A stretch of DNA of 64,000 nucleotides from an uncultured Sutterella sp. (lineage in GTDB: Bacteria > Pseudomonadota > Gammaproteobacteria > Burkholderiales > Burkholderiaceae_F). This document shows, piece by piece, positions 1 through 7,953 of the stretch; position 1 is the stretch's first letter, and each line of letters starts with the position of its first letter. The stretch spans positions 1 to 64,000 of the forward strand of contig UQYP01000006.1 of assembly GCA_900545335.1 (NCBI GenBank). Reading direction: 5' to 3'. Under the pieces are notes generated by a model, which was not told where the DNA came from, did not search any database, and worked only from the letters and a program-made list of their open reading frames with translations. The translations under genes and the position numbers were made by a program.

Positions 1-35
1 AGCGACTGTGAATTAACCTCTTTGAGCCACGGGTA

Positions 36-224
36 TTGTTTTTTGAGATTAACCAAACGGACAATGAAGTCATTGCACCGCAAGGATTTTCCGGTTCGTT
101 TGTAACAATTATCAGCCTCGGAGAGGTAACGATTGAAAACCCAACGGGTACAGCCGAAGTGGTCAATCAGAGATTGACACTGAGAAGCACTTGGATAGAT
201 CCTGAATTGATACGATACGAATGA
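36..224 (+). CDS. Short unrecognised ORF or gene fragment
   Basis: The frame is open from base 12, just after a TGA at 9-11. It encodes about 62 residues from a TTG with no clear ribosome-binding site, ending IDPELIRYE. It runs opposite to the neighbouring leftward genes. I recognise no domain. It could be the tail of a gene lost to a stop or frameshift at the window edge, or a small cargo gene of the element on its right. Coding status is uncertain. Confidence 0.2.
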   Translation: MFFEINQTDNEVIAPQGFSGSFVTIISLGEVTIENPTGTAEVVNQRLTLRSTWIDPELIRYE

Positions 225-298
225 CATGTTTGAATAGTATCATAATTAGATCTCGATATTCAATAATCAGCACAACTAATTTAAACTTCCTCATTGAT

Positions 299-484
299 CT
301 ATAGAATCCTTTGGATTGCCGTCTTATATCCACCCCATAAATGATGTGGTTTTACGACGATAGTGATAAAGACTTTAGCGATGTTCATGCCGATTGCTAA
401 GAAAAATCCTGCAAGCATCGACAATATGCAAACCATGGCTACGAGTATTAAGAAAAACGAAATAAAGTTTTGAAAGTGGTTCAT
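299..484 (-). CDS. Small membrane protein of unknown function
   Basis: This encodes 61 residues with one long hydrophobic stretch at about residues 7-45, enough for one or two membrane segments, and a short polar tail. A good GGAGG site lies 4 bases before the ATG, and the start overlaps the stop of the upstream MazG-like gene (ATGA), so the two are probably translationally coupled. Its place in a run of short overlapping leftward genes beside a tRNA suggests phage or mobile-element cargo; a holin-like role is possible but cannot be shown. Confidence 0.5.
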   Translation of the reverse strand: MNHFQNFISFFLILVAMVCILSMLAGFFLAIGMNIAKVFITIVVKPHHLWGGYKTAIQRIL

Positions 485-807
485 TTCGCCTCCGTTTGAA
501 TTCGAGTTAGCTGCCGTTCTAACTTACTCTCTCGGATTTCTCTGTAGCGAGCCGAGGATCCGGTTAAAACTTCAACTTGATCAATCATGATGCGGACATC
601 GCTTATCTCTTCATACATGTGTACAAAATGTGCTTGTTTCTCGTGGCCAAGAAAGATCATCAAACGAAGTTTGAGGATCGCTATAAAAAGCTCAAACAGT
701 TCTTCCAATGTTTTATTGAGCTGATGAGTTACACCATAGTGTTGGGCAATCATTGAGATCCGGCGATCGGTTCCTTGGACGTGAAACAGTTTCTTGCCGG
801 TTTTCAT
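481..807 (-). CDS. MazG-like nucleotide pyrophosphohydrolase (phage type)
   Basis: The protein has 108 residues from the ATG at 807, chosen because GAGG lies 5 bases upstream; a GTG two codons earlier is the alternative. The all-alpha NTP pyrophosphatase signature is visible: EELFEL in the first half supplies EExxE, and EEISDV about 30 residues later supplies ExxD. Both are Mg-binding helices of the MazG/dUTPase-like superfamily, whose members hydrolyse NTPs or dNTPs to the monophosphate. A C-terminal basic helix follows (KLERQLTRI). Short single-domain versions of this type are common in phages. It overlaps the downstream membrane-protein gene, so they form one operon. Confidence 0.6.
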   Translation of the reverse strand: MKTGKKLFHVQGTDRRISMIAQHYGVTHQLNKTLEELFELFIAILKLRLMIFLGHEKQAHFVHMYEEISDVRIMIDQVEVLTGSSARYREIRESKLERQLTRIQTEAK

Positions 808-814
808 ACTCACC

Positions 815-1153
815 TCAGATTAAGGCTTGGTACATGTGTTTAACTTTTGCAGGACGCTCATATTTGTATCGGTTCATGAACTTGAAGATGAGATCTAATC
901 CGTTTGAATCCATCAAATCCTCGCAGTCTTTCAGGATCCAGTTGCGCAGGTGCGTCACGTCAATGTAATCCCGGACTGCATCGGGCCAGGAACAGTAAGT
1001 AAGGCCGTCTTTGACCGATTTGGCAATCAGTAAAAACTTTTCCGGCTCATACTCTTTGATCCAAACCCACAGTTCAAGTTTCGTATCATTGTTAACACGA
1101 AGGGTGACAGTTAGCCTTTTCAATTTCATCTTCAAGATCAAGCATGCATACAT
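815..1153 (-). CDS. Unknown protein, phage-like operon
   Basis: This encodes 112 residues rich in aromatic and charged residues. No domain is recognised. The ATG at 1153 overlaps the 3' end of the upstream gene and sits directly after GGAAAGAG, suggesting translational coupling; a second ATG at 1129 (MKLKRL) is possible. It ends 7 bases before the MazG-like gene. Same strand, tight spacing and small size place it in the same element operon. Function unknown. Confidence 0.45.
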   Translation of the reverse strand: MYACLILKMKLKRLTVTLRVNNDTKLELWVWIKEYEPEKFLLIAKSVKDGLTYCSWPDAVRDYIDVTHLRNWILKDCEDLMDSNGLDLIFKFMNRYKYERPAKVKHMYQALI

Positions 1154-1581
1154 CTCTTTCCAAAATATGGGTTGTAGCGTCCAAATAAACGAATCAAGCT
1201 CAAGGCATTATTTTTGTGCAGAAGCATTTCAGAGACCGTCAAATGACTGGCTAAACGCGCGTCAGTTTGCTTGATGCATCCGCGCTCTTGATCATTACAG
1301 AGGTAGAAAGCAAAGCATTTGCTACCAGGATTGATATCTATCCCCTCTTCAGGGAGTACCGCCGGCGGGTTGGTAAAGTGACCTTCAGCACGCGCGATGT
1401 CGGCCTTGACGTATTCAAGATCCAGATAGATTCCGTTGGCGATGTATCCATCCCAGAGTTTGAAGCAGACCTCTGAAGCAATCGGTAGGGAGGTAGCCTC
1501 CAGGAGCTGCGAAAGTGCATCCCGGTATGCTCGGATGCTTATTCTTCGATTGTTAGTATTTACCTGTGGGCGGTTCGACAT
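1138..1581 (-). CDS. Unknown protein, first gene of phage-like operon
   Basis: This encodes 147 residues with no recognised domain. The C-terminal part holds several cysteines and histidines (FYLCNDQERGC, KRCMHA), though not in a clear zinc-finger spacing. The ATG at 1581 sits immediately after an AGAGG. It is the first of four closely packed leftward genes, so the promoter probably lies between 1582 and 1900. No homologue is named. Confidence 0.4.
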   Translation of the reverse strand: MSNRPQVNTNNRRISIRAYRDALSQLLEATSLPIASEVCFKLWDGYIANGIYLDLEYVKADIARAEGHFTNPPAVLPEEGIDINPGSKCFAFYLCNDQERGCIKQTDARLASHLTVSEMLLHKNNALSLIRLFGRYNPYFGKRCMHA

Positions 1582-1912
1582 CCTCTTGGCGGTTAAGGAT
1601 TTGGTATCGAAGAAACAATCGCTACCAAACCGTAAGTCGTTACGCTGCCTTGGGTAAATCGAGGCGGCAGAGTGTCTAAGCCGTGATTGCGGATTAAATT
1701 GTGTGTCTAAAAGTATTTTTGTTTGAAATTAAATTAATATTATTTCAACATTAAATTAACATTGTAAAAATATTGGATTAATTTTTATATAGCTTGAGGT
1801 TTCTATTGTCATCGGACCGACAACAAGATTTCTCAAAATTGACACAAATCTTCTATATACTAGGAACAGGTTAAGGCAGGTAGACTTAAAAAAAGAAGAG
1901 GTAAAAGAAAAA
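1582..1912. other. AT-rich non-coding stretch between element genes and tRNA-Leu
   Basis: There is no credible gene here. The segment becomes very AT-rich from about 1700 (short TTAAAT/ATTAAC runs), which would suit a promoter for the leftward genes. If the left-hand genes belong to an integrated element, its attachment junction should lie between here and the tRNA 3' end. No integrase is seen on this side. Confidence 0.4.
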
Positions 1913-1951
1913 CGCTTAAATAACCAATTGATTTTCTTGATTATTTAAGCG
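1913..1951. terminator. Bidirectional Rho-independent terminator after tRNA-Leu
   Basis: An 11-bp perfect stem (CGCTTAAATAA paired with TTATTTAAGCG) has a 17-base loop. T8 follows on the plus strand; on the minus strand the stem is followed by GTTTTTCTTTT. The minus side fits termination of the tRNA-Leu transcript, whose CCA end is only 8 bases away. Confidence 0.8.
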
Positions 1952-1958
1952 TTTTTTT

Positions 1959-2043
1959 TGGTGCCCGGGATCGGACTCGAACCGATACGCCTCGCAGCGC
2001 CAGCACCTGAAGCTGGTGCGTCTACCAATTTCGCCACCCGGGC
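1959..2043 (-). tRNA. tRNA-Leu (anticodon CAG)
   Basis: On the minus strand a full class II tRNA folds: acceptor GCCCGGG pairs with CCCGGGC, the anticodon arm CCAGC-TTCAGGT-GCTGG exposes CAG, a long variable arm follows, and the T-arm carries GGTTCGAGTCC. Body 1962-2043; encoded CCA 1959-1961. Phage-like genes lie just beyond its 3' end, the classic side for site-specific integration. Confidence 0.95.
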
Positions 2044-2067
2044 TTGTCACAATCGACAGAGATCGCA

Positions 2068-2098
2068 ATTATATACGAAAGAGAAAAGAAGTTGCCAA
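2068..2098 (-). promoter_or_regulatory. Promoter of tRNA-Leu
   Basis: On the minus strand TTGGCA (2093-2098) and TATAAT (2068-2073) are separated by 19 bases, placing a start about 18 bases before the mature tRNA end. The -35 overlaps the probable TTG start of rnr on the other strand, so the two transcription units are packed back to back. Confidence 0.5.
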
Positions 2099-4455
2099 AT
2101 TTAAAGAAAACTCCTCGTCCGAAAATTGTTAAAGAAAAGAGGTCCGGCTCTAAAAAAGCCAAAAGTACACACGGACGCGTTAAAAATTATGTGATCACAG
2201 AGCTCCTTGAAAAAGCTGTGGAAATTCTCACTCAATCCGCTGCGGATTTGGATACAGCTGAGCTTTATACGCTGCTTTCCCAGCAATACAGAAAACTCAA
2301 TGAGTCCCTCTTTATCGAAGTGCTTGACCGTCTGATGGGTGATAAACGGGTTCGGTTTGACTCGCAGAAAAAGTGCTTTACCCATAAGCCCAAAAAAGAA
2401 CGTATGGGTATCGTAGTGACGCCTGCTCAGAATTTGCCCTACGTGAGCGAAGATGACACAGGGGAGCGTTTTGCCGTAAAGCAGGATGCAGCCAGGCTTT
2501 ATCTGCCGGGCGACGCTGTGCGTTTCCGTATCGGCTATTCGCCACAACCTTGGGATGACGATACGCTTTACGCCAACATTACCGAAGTGATTGATCACGC
2601 AGTCAGTGAAATCGTGGGCGAAGTGAAAAAAAATGCAGCCAAGAACGGCAAGGTGACCTATCACTTCAAAAAATTTGATCCCAGACTCTGCAACTTAAGC
2701 GTGAAGTTTCTCGATAGCGAAACAGTGCTTGACGCTTGGTTGGATAAAAAAGTGATCGCTGTGATTGAGCGCTACCCAAGCGCCGATGATCCGCGTGTTT
2801 ATGTCCGCATTGATCGGGAACTCGAAGTCAATAACGATGCCGATCTGGAAATTGAGCTTGCGGTCAGACAATTTAATCTGCCGCATGAATTCAGCCCTGC
2901 CACAGTGCTTGAAACCGAGAAACTGCCTGATAAGGTTTTGGCCAAAGACCGGGCTGGCCGTGTGGACTTAAGGGATATTGCGCTTTGCACAATTGACGGA
3001 GAGGACGCACGAGACTTTGACGATGCGGTTTACGCTCAAAAATTAAATGAAGGAGCATTTCGTCTTTTGGTTGCGATTGCCGATGTGAGTTACTACGTTA
3101 AGCCCGGCAGTGAGCTCGACCATGACGCGCAGTTAAGAAGCACCTCCGTTTATTTCCCGCGGCGCGTGATTCCGATGCTGCCCGAAAAGCTTTCAAACGG
3201 CTTGTGTTCTTTAAATCCCGGCGTAGACCGCCTCTCGATGGTTTGCGACATGGTGATTGACTCATTGGGAACGGTGAAAGCCTATCAGTTCTATCCGGCT
3301 GTCATTCACTCGCACGCCCGTCTGACGTATACAAACGCCTGGAAGTATTTGAGCGGTGAGTCTGTGACCGAAGAAGAGGTGCCCGAAAGCGTGCAGCCCG
3401 GGCTTGACTGCCTCTACGATCTCTACAAAGTTTTGCGCCGTGCGCGCAAGGTGAGAGGCGCCATTGATTTTGCCACGCAGGAAACTTTGGTGAAAACCGA
3501 TGAAAAGGGCGATATCGTCGCGATTGTTGCCCGAGAGTCAAACGATGCCCATCGGTTGATTGAAGAGTGTATGCTCGCGGCCAATACCTGTGCGGCCGAC
3601 TTTATCACCCGCCACCATAAACTGAGTCTTTACCGCGTTCACGACTCTCCTTCGGCCGACAAACTGCTTGAGCTTCGCAGAACTCTGTCCGGATTCGGTT
3701 TGTCGCTTGCGGGCGGCAACAAACCCACAGCAGCCGATTATGAAAAGGTGGTGGAAGCGGTAACCGACAAACCCTATAGTGATGTCATTCAGACAGCACT
3801 CTTGCGCTCAATGCAGCGCGCAGTTTATTCGCCTGACAATATCGGTCACTATGGGCTGGGCTATGAGGCCTATGCGCACTTTACTTCTCCTATCAGACGT
3901 TATCCCGATTTGCTCTTACATCGCACGATTCGCGGGATTTTATCGAGAAGAACCTATCGGCCGACGGTTTATGCGGCAAGTGCCGGAGTGTTAAACAGCC
4001 TAAGCGGCATGGCGCTTAAGAGAAATCTCCTCTCGATGCCGGTGCCTGAGAAAACTCAAAAAACCACAGATCCCTCGCGCTCGGCCTGGCTCGAATTGGG
4101 TAAGATCACGAGCGCCTGTGAGCGCCGAGCCGATGACGCAAGCCGTGATGTGACTGCATGGCTTAAATGCCGTTATCTTAAGTCCATTGCCTCTGTCAAA
4201 CAGAAGTTTACGGCGAGAATTACGGCGGTAACCTCTTTCGGACTTTATGTGCAGCTGCAGGACTTTTTCATCGACGGCTTTGTTCATATTTCCAATATCG
4301 GTTTTGATTACTATGTGTATACACCCGACGGAAAGCTCAAAGGGCAGTCTTTCGGTGACGAATATGCGGTGGGTGACGTGGTGACGGTGAGTCTCATTGA
4401 AGTCGATGAGGACCGCAGACGGATTGATTTCCGTCTCAGCCGGGGGCGTCGCTGA
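2092..4455 (+). CDS. rnr: Ribonuclease R (RNase II family 3'-5' exoribonuclease)
   Basis: This processive exonuclease degrades structured RNA (mRNA and rRNA decay, tmRNA-linked quality control). Order: a basic N-terminal tail; a winged-helix region (about 35-95); cold-shock-like domains; the RNB catalytic domain with the acidic cluster IDGEDARDFDDA near residue 300; the conserved YAHFTSPIRRYPDLL segment; and a C-terminal S1 domain (FTARITAVTSFGLYVQL to the end). About 787 residues, usual for the family. I prefer the TTG at 2092, preceded by GAGAAAAGAAG, over the in-frame TTG at 2044, which abuts the tRNA and lies in the promoter region. rlmB follows after 40 bases, as in E. coli and many proteobacteria. 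Confidence 0.93.
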   Translation: MPNLKKTPRPKIVKEKRSGSKKAKSTHGRVKNYVITELLEKAVEILTQSAADLDTAELYTLLSQQYRKLNESLFIEVLDRLMGDKRVRFDSQKKCFTHKPKKERMGIVVTPAQNLPYVSEDDTGERFAVKQDAARLYLPGDAVRFRIGYSPQPWDDDTLYANITEVIDHAVSEIVGEVKKNAAKNGKVTYHFKKFDPRLCNLSVKFLDSETVLDAWLDKKVIAVIERYPSADDPRVYVRIDRELEVNNDADLEIELAVRQFNLPHEFSPATVLETEKLPDKVLAKDRAGRVDLRDIALCTIDGEDARDFDDAVYAQKLNEGAFRLLVAIADVSYYVKPGSELDHDAQLRSTSVYFPRRVIPMLPEKLSNGLCSLNPGVDRLSMVCDMVIDSLGTVKAYQFYPAVIHSHARLTYTNAWKYLSGESVTEEEVPESVQPGLDCLYDLYKVLRRARKVRGAIDFATQETLVKTDEKGDIVAIVARESNDAHRLIEECMLAANTCAADFITRHHKLSLYRVHDSPSADKLLELRRTLSGFGLSLAGGNKPTAADYEKVVEAVTDKPYSDVIQTALLRSMQRAVYSPDNIGHYGLGYEAYAHFTSPIRRYPDLLLHRTIRGILSRRTYRPTVYAASAGVLNSLSGMALKRNLLSMPVPEKTQKTTDPSRSAWLELGKITSACERRADDASRDVTAWLKCRYLKSIASVKQKFTARITAVTSFGLYVQLQDFFIDGFVHISNIGFDYYVYTPDGKLKGQSFGDEYAVGDVVTVSLIEVDEDRRRIDFRLSRGRR

Positions 4456-4495
4456 TACAATGTCGTGAGTTGAAACGAACAGAAGAACATCAATT

Positions 4496-5245
4496 ATGTC
4501 TAAAAATATTATTTTGGCCGGCTTTCATGCAGTGGGCGCCCGCCTCAGAAAAGATCCGGACTCGATTGTCTGCGTGTACGTCGATCCGCAAAGACGTGAT
4601 AAGCGTATGACTCAGATGCGCTCGGAGTTGGAAAGTTTCGGAGTGCGTGTGATGCAGGCCGGCCACGATCGCCTAAGCGGTATGGTCTCGGGCGACATTC
4701 CCCACCAGGGAATCGTGGCCATGGCTAAGCCCCTTGAAGTGAGTCTCACCTTTGATGAACTCATGAATCAGATTCGTCCCGATTCGCTCTTTTTGATCTT
4801 AGACGGCATTACCGATCCGAGAAATTTCGGTGCCTGTCTGCGCTCGGCCGATGCCGCAGGCGTTCAGGCGGTGATTATCCCTAAGGATCGCTCAGCTACA
4901 GTGACGCCCGCCGCGGCAAAAGCTGCAGCAGGAGCTGCCGAAACCGTGCCCGTGGTCACGGTGACTAATTTGGCAAGCGCTATTGTTGAGCTTCGTGATG
5001 CCGGTGTCACGGTCGTGGGTGCGGCAGGGGAAGCTACGAAGACCATTTATGATTTTGATCAGACGGGAGCTTTTGCCTGGGTGATGGGAGCTGAAGGGCC
5101 GGGCTTGCGGCAGCTTACGCGCAAGCGCTGTGACGATTTGGCAAAGATTCCTTTAACGGGCTCGGTTGAAAGCCTCAATGTGTCCGTCGCCACAGGCATT
5201 TGTCTGTTTGAAAGTGTTCGTCAGCGTTTCCAAAAAATCAAATAA
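4496..5245 (+). CDS. rlmB: 23S rRNA (guanosine-2'-O-)-methyltransferase RlmB
   Basis: This SAM-dependent SPOUT methyltransferase methylates the ribose of G2251 in the 23S rRNA P-loop in E. coli. The 249 residues match the family. The N-terminal substrate-binding part starts IILAGFHAVGARL. The trefoil-knot SPOUT domain shows motif 1 (LDGITDPRNFGACLRSADAAG), motif 2 (VMGAEGPGLR) and motif 3 (IPLTGSVESLNVSVATGI). The start ATG at 4496 lies 40 bases after rnr, and the two are probably co-transcribed. A terminator follows at 5273. Confidence 0.92.
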   Translation: MSKNIILAGFHAVGARLRKDPDSIVCVYVDPQRRDKRMTQMRSELESFGVRVMQAGHDRLSGMVSGDIPHQGIVAMAKPLEVSLTFDELMNQIRPDSLFLILDGITDPRNFGACLRSADAAGVQAVIIPKDRSATVTPAAAKAAAGAAETVPVVTVTNLASAIVELRDAGVTVVGAAGEATKTIYDFDQTGAFAWVMGAEGPGLRQLTRKRCDDLAKIPLTGSVESLNVSVATGICLFESVRQRFQKIK

Positions 5246-5272
5246 AGCTTTAATTTAAATTAAATTCAAAGA

Positions 5273-5302
5273 CAGAGTCCTGCAATGGGCTCTGTTTTTT
5301 TT
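5273..5302 (+). terminator. Rho-independent terminator of rnr-rlmB
   Basis: The stem CAGAGTCC/GGGCTCTG (one G-T pair) has a 6-base loop and is followed by T8. The run ends at the first base of the convergent Sel1 gene's stop codon, so the two units meet directly. Confidence 0.8.
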
Positions 5303-6342
5303 CAAGACAGTTCTGTGATTTTTTCAATGAGTTCCGACGCGGATTTGGTACCGGAGAGCATTTTTTGAATCTTTCCCCGCTCGGAAGCGGCAATCTGCTG
5401 CTCAAGTGTTTGAAGCAGGGCTGCAGCATTGGGATTGTCTTTTGCAGAAAGGTAAGAAGCAATGGCGTAGGCGGCGCTGATACTTGTTTTTGTGCCGGCC
5501 CCGAAGCGGTAAAGGCTCGCCAGAAGCATCAGGGCTCTTTCTTCACCCTGAACAGCCGCCCGTCTTGCCCAGATAAAAGCTTCTTCATAAGAGGCTAAAG
5601 TGCCTTCGCCTGCCTGATAAAAAAGCGCAAGCTGATGCTGAGCCGGAGCGTAGCCCGAAAGTGCCGAGAGCTTAATCCAGCGAAAAGCTTCCTCTTCGTT
5701 GCGTTTGGGGTAGTCCGGGTGAATAAAAAGAAGCCCGAACTCATACTGCCCTTTGGGATCACCGTTTACGGAAGCTTTTCTGAGCCAGGTGGCGGCCTGC
5801 TGCAGATCAATGTCACAGCCTGCACCGTGCGCTAAGGCATACCCCACACGATATTGGCTTTTTACGTGCCCCTGTGCGCCGGCAAGTCTGAACCATCTGA
5901 GCGCCTGATAAGCATCTGTTTGGCCGTCAATGCCATCCAGTAAGGCGCATCCCAGGTCGTATTCAGCTTCAGCGTTTCCGGAGATAGCCGCCTGGCGAAA
6001 AAGCTCCAGAGCTCGGTGCTCGTCTCGTGTGACCCCCTGGCCTCTGAGATACATCTTGCCCAAAAGGTGCTGACTGGCGGCATGCTCTTTTTCGACAGCT
6101 TTTTTGAGCCACTTTAGGGCGGCACGGTTATTGGTCGATAGCGTTTGGCCTTCAACAAGAAGCTTGGCGAGCTGGTACTGAGCATCGGGATTGCCTTCGG
6201 CGGCCGCCCGTGCATAGTACTGCATGGCTTCTTTGGAGGCGTGAGGCGGGGAGACGGCTACGCCGCCCAGTAAGCCCAAAACGTAATCGGCCCGGGCTTC
6301 ACGATTTTGAGCGGCTTTTTTACTTTTTGATCGTCCTGCCAT
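5302..6342 (-). CDS. Sel1-repeat (SLR) protein
   Basis: The 346-residue protein is mostly Sel1-like repeats, the 36-residue alpha/alpha unit. Copies are visible as A-x-x-G-[ND]-x-x-A-Q-Y-x-L-[AG] (for example GNPDAQYQLAKLL, EHAASQHLLGKMY, GNAEAEYDLGCAL, GHVKSQYRVGYAL, GDPKGQYEFGLLF, GYAPAQHQLALFY), giving about seven repeats over residues 40-310. Such arrays are scaffolds for protein interaction. No signal peptide is present and the N-terminus is lysine-rich, so it is likely cytoplasmic. The partner is not indicated. The membrane-protein gene upstream (6358-6810) is 15 bases away on the same strand, so they are probably co-transcribed. Confidence 0.85.
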   Translation of the reverse strand: MAGRSKSKKAAQNREARADYVLGLLGGVAVSPPHASKEAMQYYARAAAEGNPDAQYQLAKLLVEGQTLSTNNRAALKWLKKAVEKEHAASQHLLGKMYLRGQGVTRDEHRALELFRQAAISGNAEAEYDLGCALLDGIDGQTDAYQALRWFRLAGAQGHVKSQYRVGYALAHGAGCDIDLQQAATWLRKASVNGDPKGQYEFGLLFIHPDYPKRNEEEAFRWIKLSALSGYAPAQHQLALFYQAGEGTLASYEEAFIWARRAAVQGEERALMLLASLYRFGAGTKTSISAAYAIASYLSAKDNPNAAALLQTLEQQIAASERGKIQKMLSGTKSASELIEKITELS

Positions 6343-6357
6343 CCGTACCCCCGAAAA

Positions 6358-6810
6358 CTAGAGGTTTGTTCCCAGAAGGTGAAGGCCGATTACATAGGTA
6401 ATGGCCAGTGCATAATAGGCTACCCAGCCGCCCACACCCCAGGAGATGCATTTGGCCCACATTTTGTGTTCGTAATCTTCTCCGTAGGTGTCATTGACAT
6501 GTCGGAGTTGCTTAATGCCGTCGGTAAAGGTCCAAACGAGCCACAGACCAACCATAATTGCCAATAAAACATATTGGGTGTAGGGGATGCCTCTTAACAT
6601 GGGCTCAGCGAAAATATAAAGCACCATGATGAAAAGCGTCGAGCGCATGAAACTGAAGGAGCGTACGCTCAACTCTTCTTTTCTCATCGCACGCCAATTC
6701 AGACCGCAAACAATGCCGCCGAAGACGGGAGTGAAAATGAAGCTGAGCAAAATAGCCCACATCGGATTCCAGAGGGCGGGAGCAGAATTTGTTGTGTTAT
6801 TTTCAGCCAT
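6358..6810 (-). CDS. Multi-pass membrane protein of unknown function
   Basis: This 150-residue protein has four hydrophobic segments (about 12-32, 55-70, 78-97 and 122-146), with a short polar N-terminus (MAENNTTNSAPALWNP) and a charged loop (KQLRHVNDTYGEDYEHKMWAK). No enzymatic motif is visible. It overlaps no neighbour but lies 15 bases from the Sel1-repeat gene in the same direction. It could be an inner-membrane partner of that protein; this is only inference from position. Confidence 0.7.
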   Translation of the reverse strand: MAENNTTNSAPALWNPMWAILLSFIFTPVFGGIVCGLNWRAMRKEELSVRSFSFMRSTLFIMVLYIFAEPMLRGIPYTQYVLLAIMVGLWLVWTFTDGIKQLRHVNDTYGEDYEHKMWAKCISWGVGGWVAYYALAITYVIGLHLLGTNL

Positions 6811-6952
6811 ATTGATTGAGTACCCACAAAATATCGGCCATTCTATTACCGGCAGATTAAGATTGCCTTACACTTTCGTGAATAAGTGAGATTCTGTATT
6901 GAAATTTCGTTTTGAGCGTATAAAATCCAGCCATAAACTGTTTTTCACTATT

Positions 6953-7417
6953 ATGCGTTTTTCTATTGTTTTTGCTTCTGTCGGCTTAGCTGCTCTGATT
7001 TTGTCGGGCTGCTCTTCGGTCTCTAACCAAGGTGATTGGCATGGGGCCGGCCAGAAAAATCTCTGTCTTGTCGATAATCCTTCGGTTCGCCCTCAAGTTT
7101 TCCTGACTTTGCGCCGTGCACTGATGGATAAGGGGCTTAAAGTCAGACGGGTGCAGGCTGATGACACAAAAACCATTCTGAGCGATTGCCCGCAGACGCT
7201 TCGCTATGAAGCGGTCTACGGCTCTTCATGGACGCATTCCACCTTGCGCTACGCTAAACTCGAATTAACCGAAATCGGCCGCCACAATAACGTTTATACC
7301 GTTCAATGGGATGAAAGGACCGACCGTCCGACGTTGTTGGATTCCGTCGATGACGCTTCTGTAGAACTCAGAGAGCTGGTTGACCGGTTATTTCCCAGTG
7401 AAATCCCTTGGCGCTAA
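6953..7417 (+). CDS. Putative lipoprotein
   Basis: From the ATG at 6953 the product begins MRFSIVFASVGLAALILSGCSS, a textbook lipoprotein signal with LSGC lipobox (Cys at residue 20), so it is probably lipid-anchored facing the periplasm. The frame extends upstream to a TTG at 6899, but that would put 18 charged residues before the signal, so the later ATG is preferred although its ribosome-binding site is weak. The mature part (about 135 residues) has LCLVDNPSVRPQVFLTLRRAL and RYEAVYGSSW, resembling small Sbal_3080-type outer-membrane lipoproteins. Function unknown. Confidence 0.75.
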   Translation: MRFSIVFASVGLAALILSGCSSVSNQGDWHGAGQKNLCLVDNPSVRPQVFLTLRRALMDKGLKVRRVQADDTKTILSDCPQTLRYEAVYGSSWTHSTLRYAKLELTEIGRHNNVYTVQWDERTDRPTLLDSVDDASVELRELVDRLFPSEIPWR

Positions 7418-7509
7418 ACTAAATATCATTGAAAAATCATATTGTTAAAGAACTCTTATTTTAACTTGCCCCTTTAGGGGTAAGGAAACCCCTACTATAA
7501 ATTCTCATG

Positions 7510-7761
7510 AAAAAGGATGACAATGAAGACGTGAGCAGTTGAACGGTATTGTGGTTTGACTGCTCACCGAGTGCTCGGTTCTTCGCTTACGGGTGCTCGA
7601 AGCCAGATGAAACGAGGGGGATGCAGGTAAAGCATCCGTTTCATCGGGTGAACGGAATCGTTTGAGGGAGATCGGTTTCGTTCAGGAAAGCGCGGGCATT
7701 AAGCCTAGCTACCTTTCCAATTTCCGCCCACTGTGTCGTTTGACTACAGTGGGCTTTTTTT
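7510..7761 (+). ncRNA. Highly structured unidentified small RNA
   Basis: No ORF of note lies here, yet six hairpins follow one another: 7531-7539/7559-7567 (9 bp perfect); 7568-7574/7593-7599 (7 bp, two G-T); 7606-7613/7638-7645 enclosing 7619-7624/7632-7637 (8+6 bp perfect); 7649-7659/7674-7684 (11 bp, two G-T); 7685-7690/7713-7718; and a terminator GCCCACTGT/ACAGTGGGC at 7726-7754 with T7. A TATAAA at 7496-7501 gives a start near 7508. It is not tmRNA (no tag frame), not RNase P and not 4.5S; the ends do not pair as in 6S RNA. Wobble pairs inside the stems suggest selection for structure. Single-stranded GGA motifs (near 7515 and 7666) could bind a CsrA-type protein, which is speculation. 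Confidence 0.6.
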
Positions 7762-7848
7762 AGTGTTTGCCAAAAGGAGAAAAACGTATTCCTTTAGGAA
7801 CAAAGTTTGATGTTCGAAAGATTGTTCCTGGCGGAAAACTTTGATGAC

Positions 7849-7900
7849 TTTCAGTATTTACTGAAATAACGGCGGCTGAGAGCATCTCTTCGCCGCCGTT
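7849..7900. repeat. Two adjacent inverted repeats
   Basis: TTTCAGT/ACTGAAA (7849-7855, 7860-7866) is followed at once by AACGGCGGC/GCCGCCGTT (7868-7876, 7892-7900) whose loop holds a further TGAGAG/CTCTT pairing. Together they form a compact double hairpin between the small RNA and the response-regulator terminator. On neither strand is there a convincing T run, so a role in transcript protection or as a backup terminator is only a guess. Confidence 0.5.
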
Positions 7901-7905
7901 TGAAT

Positions 7906-7932
7906 GATTAAAACGCCCGCAAACGCGGGCGT
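7906..7932 (-). terminator. Terminator of the response-regulator gene
   Basis: The perfect 8-bp stem ACGCCCGC/GCGGGCGT (7913-7920, 7925-7932) has a 4-base loop; on the minus strand it is followed by TTTTAATC. It lies 22 bases after the stop of the response regulator. Confidence 0.65.
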
Positions 7933-7953
7933 CGGCAGCCGGAAATCAATGCA

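Noticed and set aside
2101..2664. 187-codon minus-strand frame inside rnr
   Set aside because: Shadow of RNase R, no start site or recognisable domain.
7510..7761. 6S RNA, tmRNA or riboswitch identity for the structured RNA
   Set aside because: The ends do not pair with one another as in 6S, there is no tag-peptide frame as in tmRNA, and no gene follows on the same strand that a riboswitch could control.
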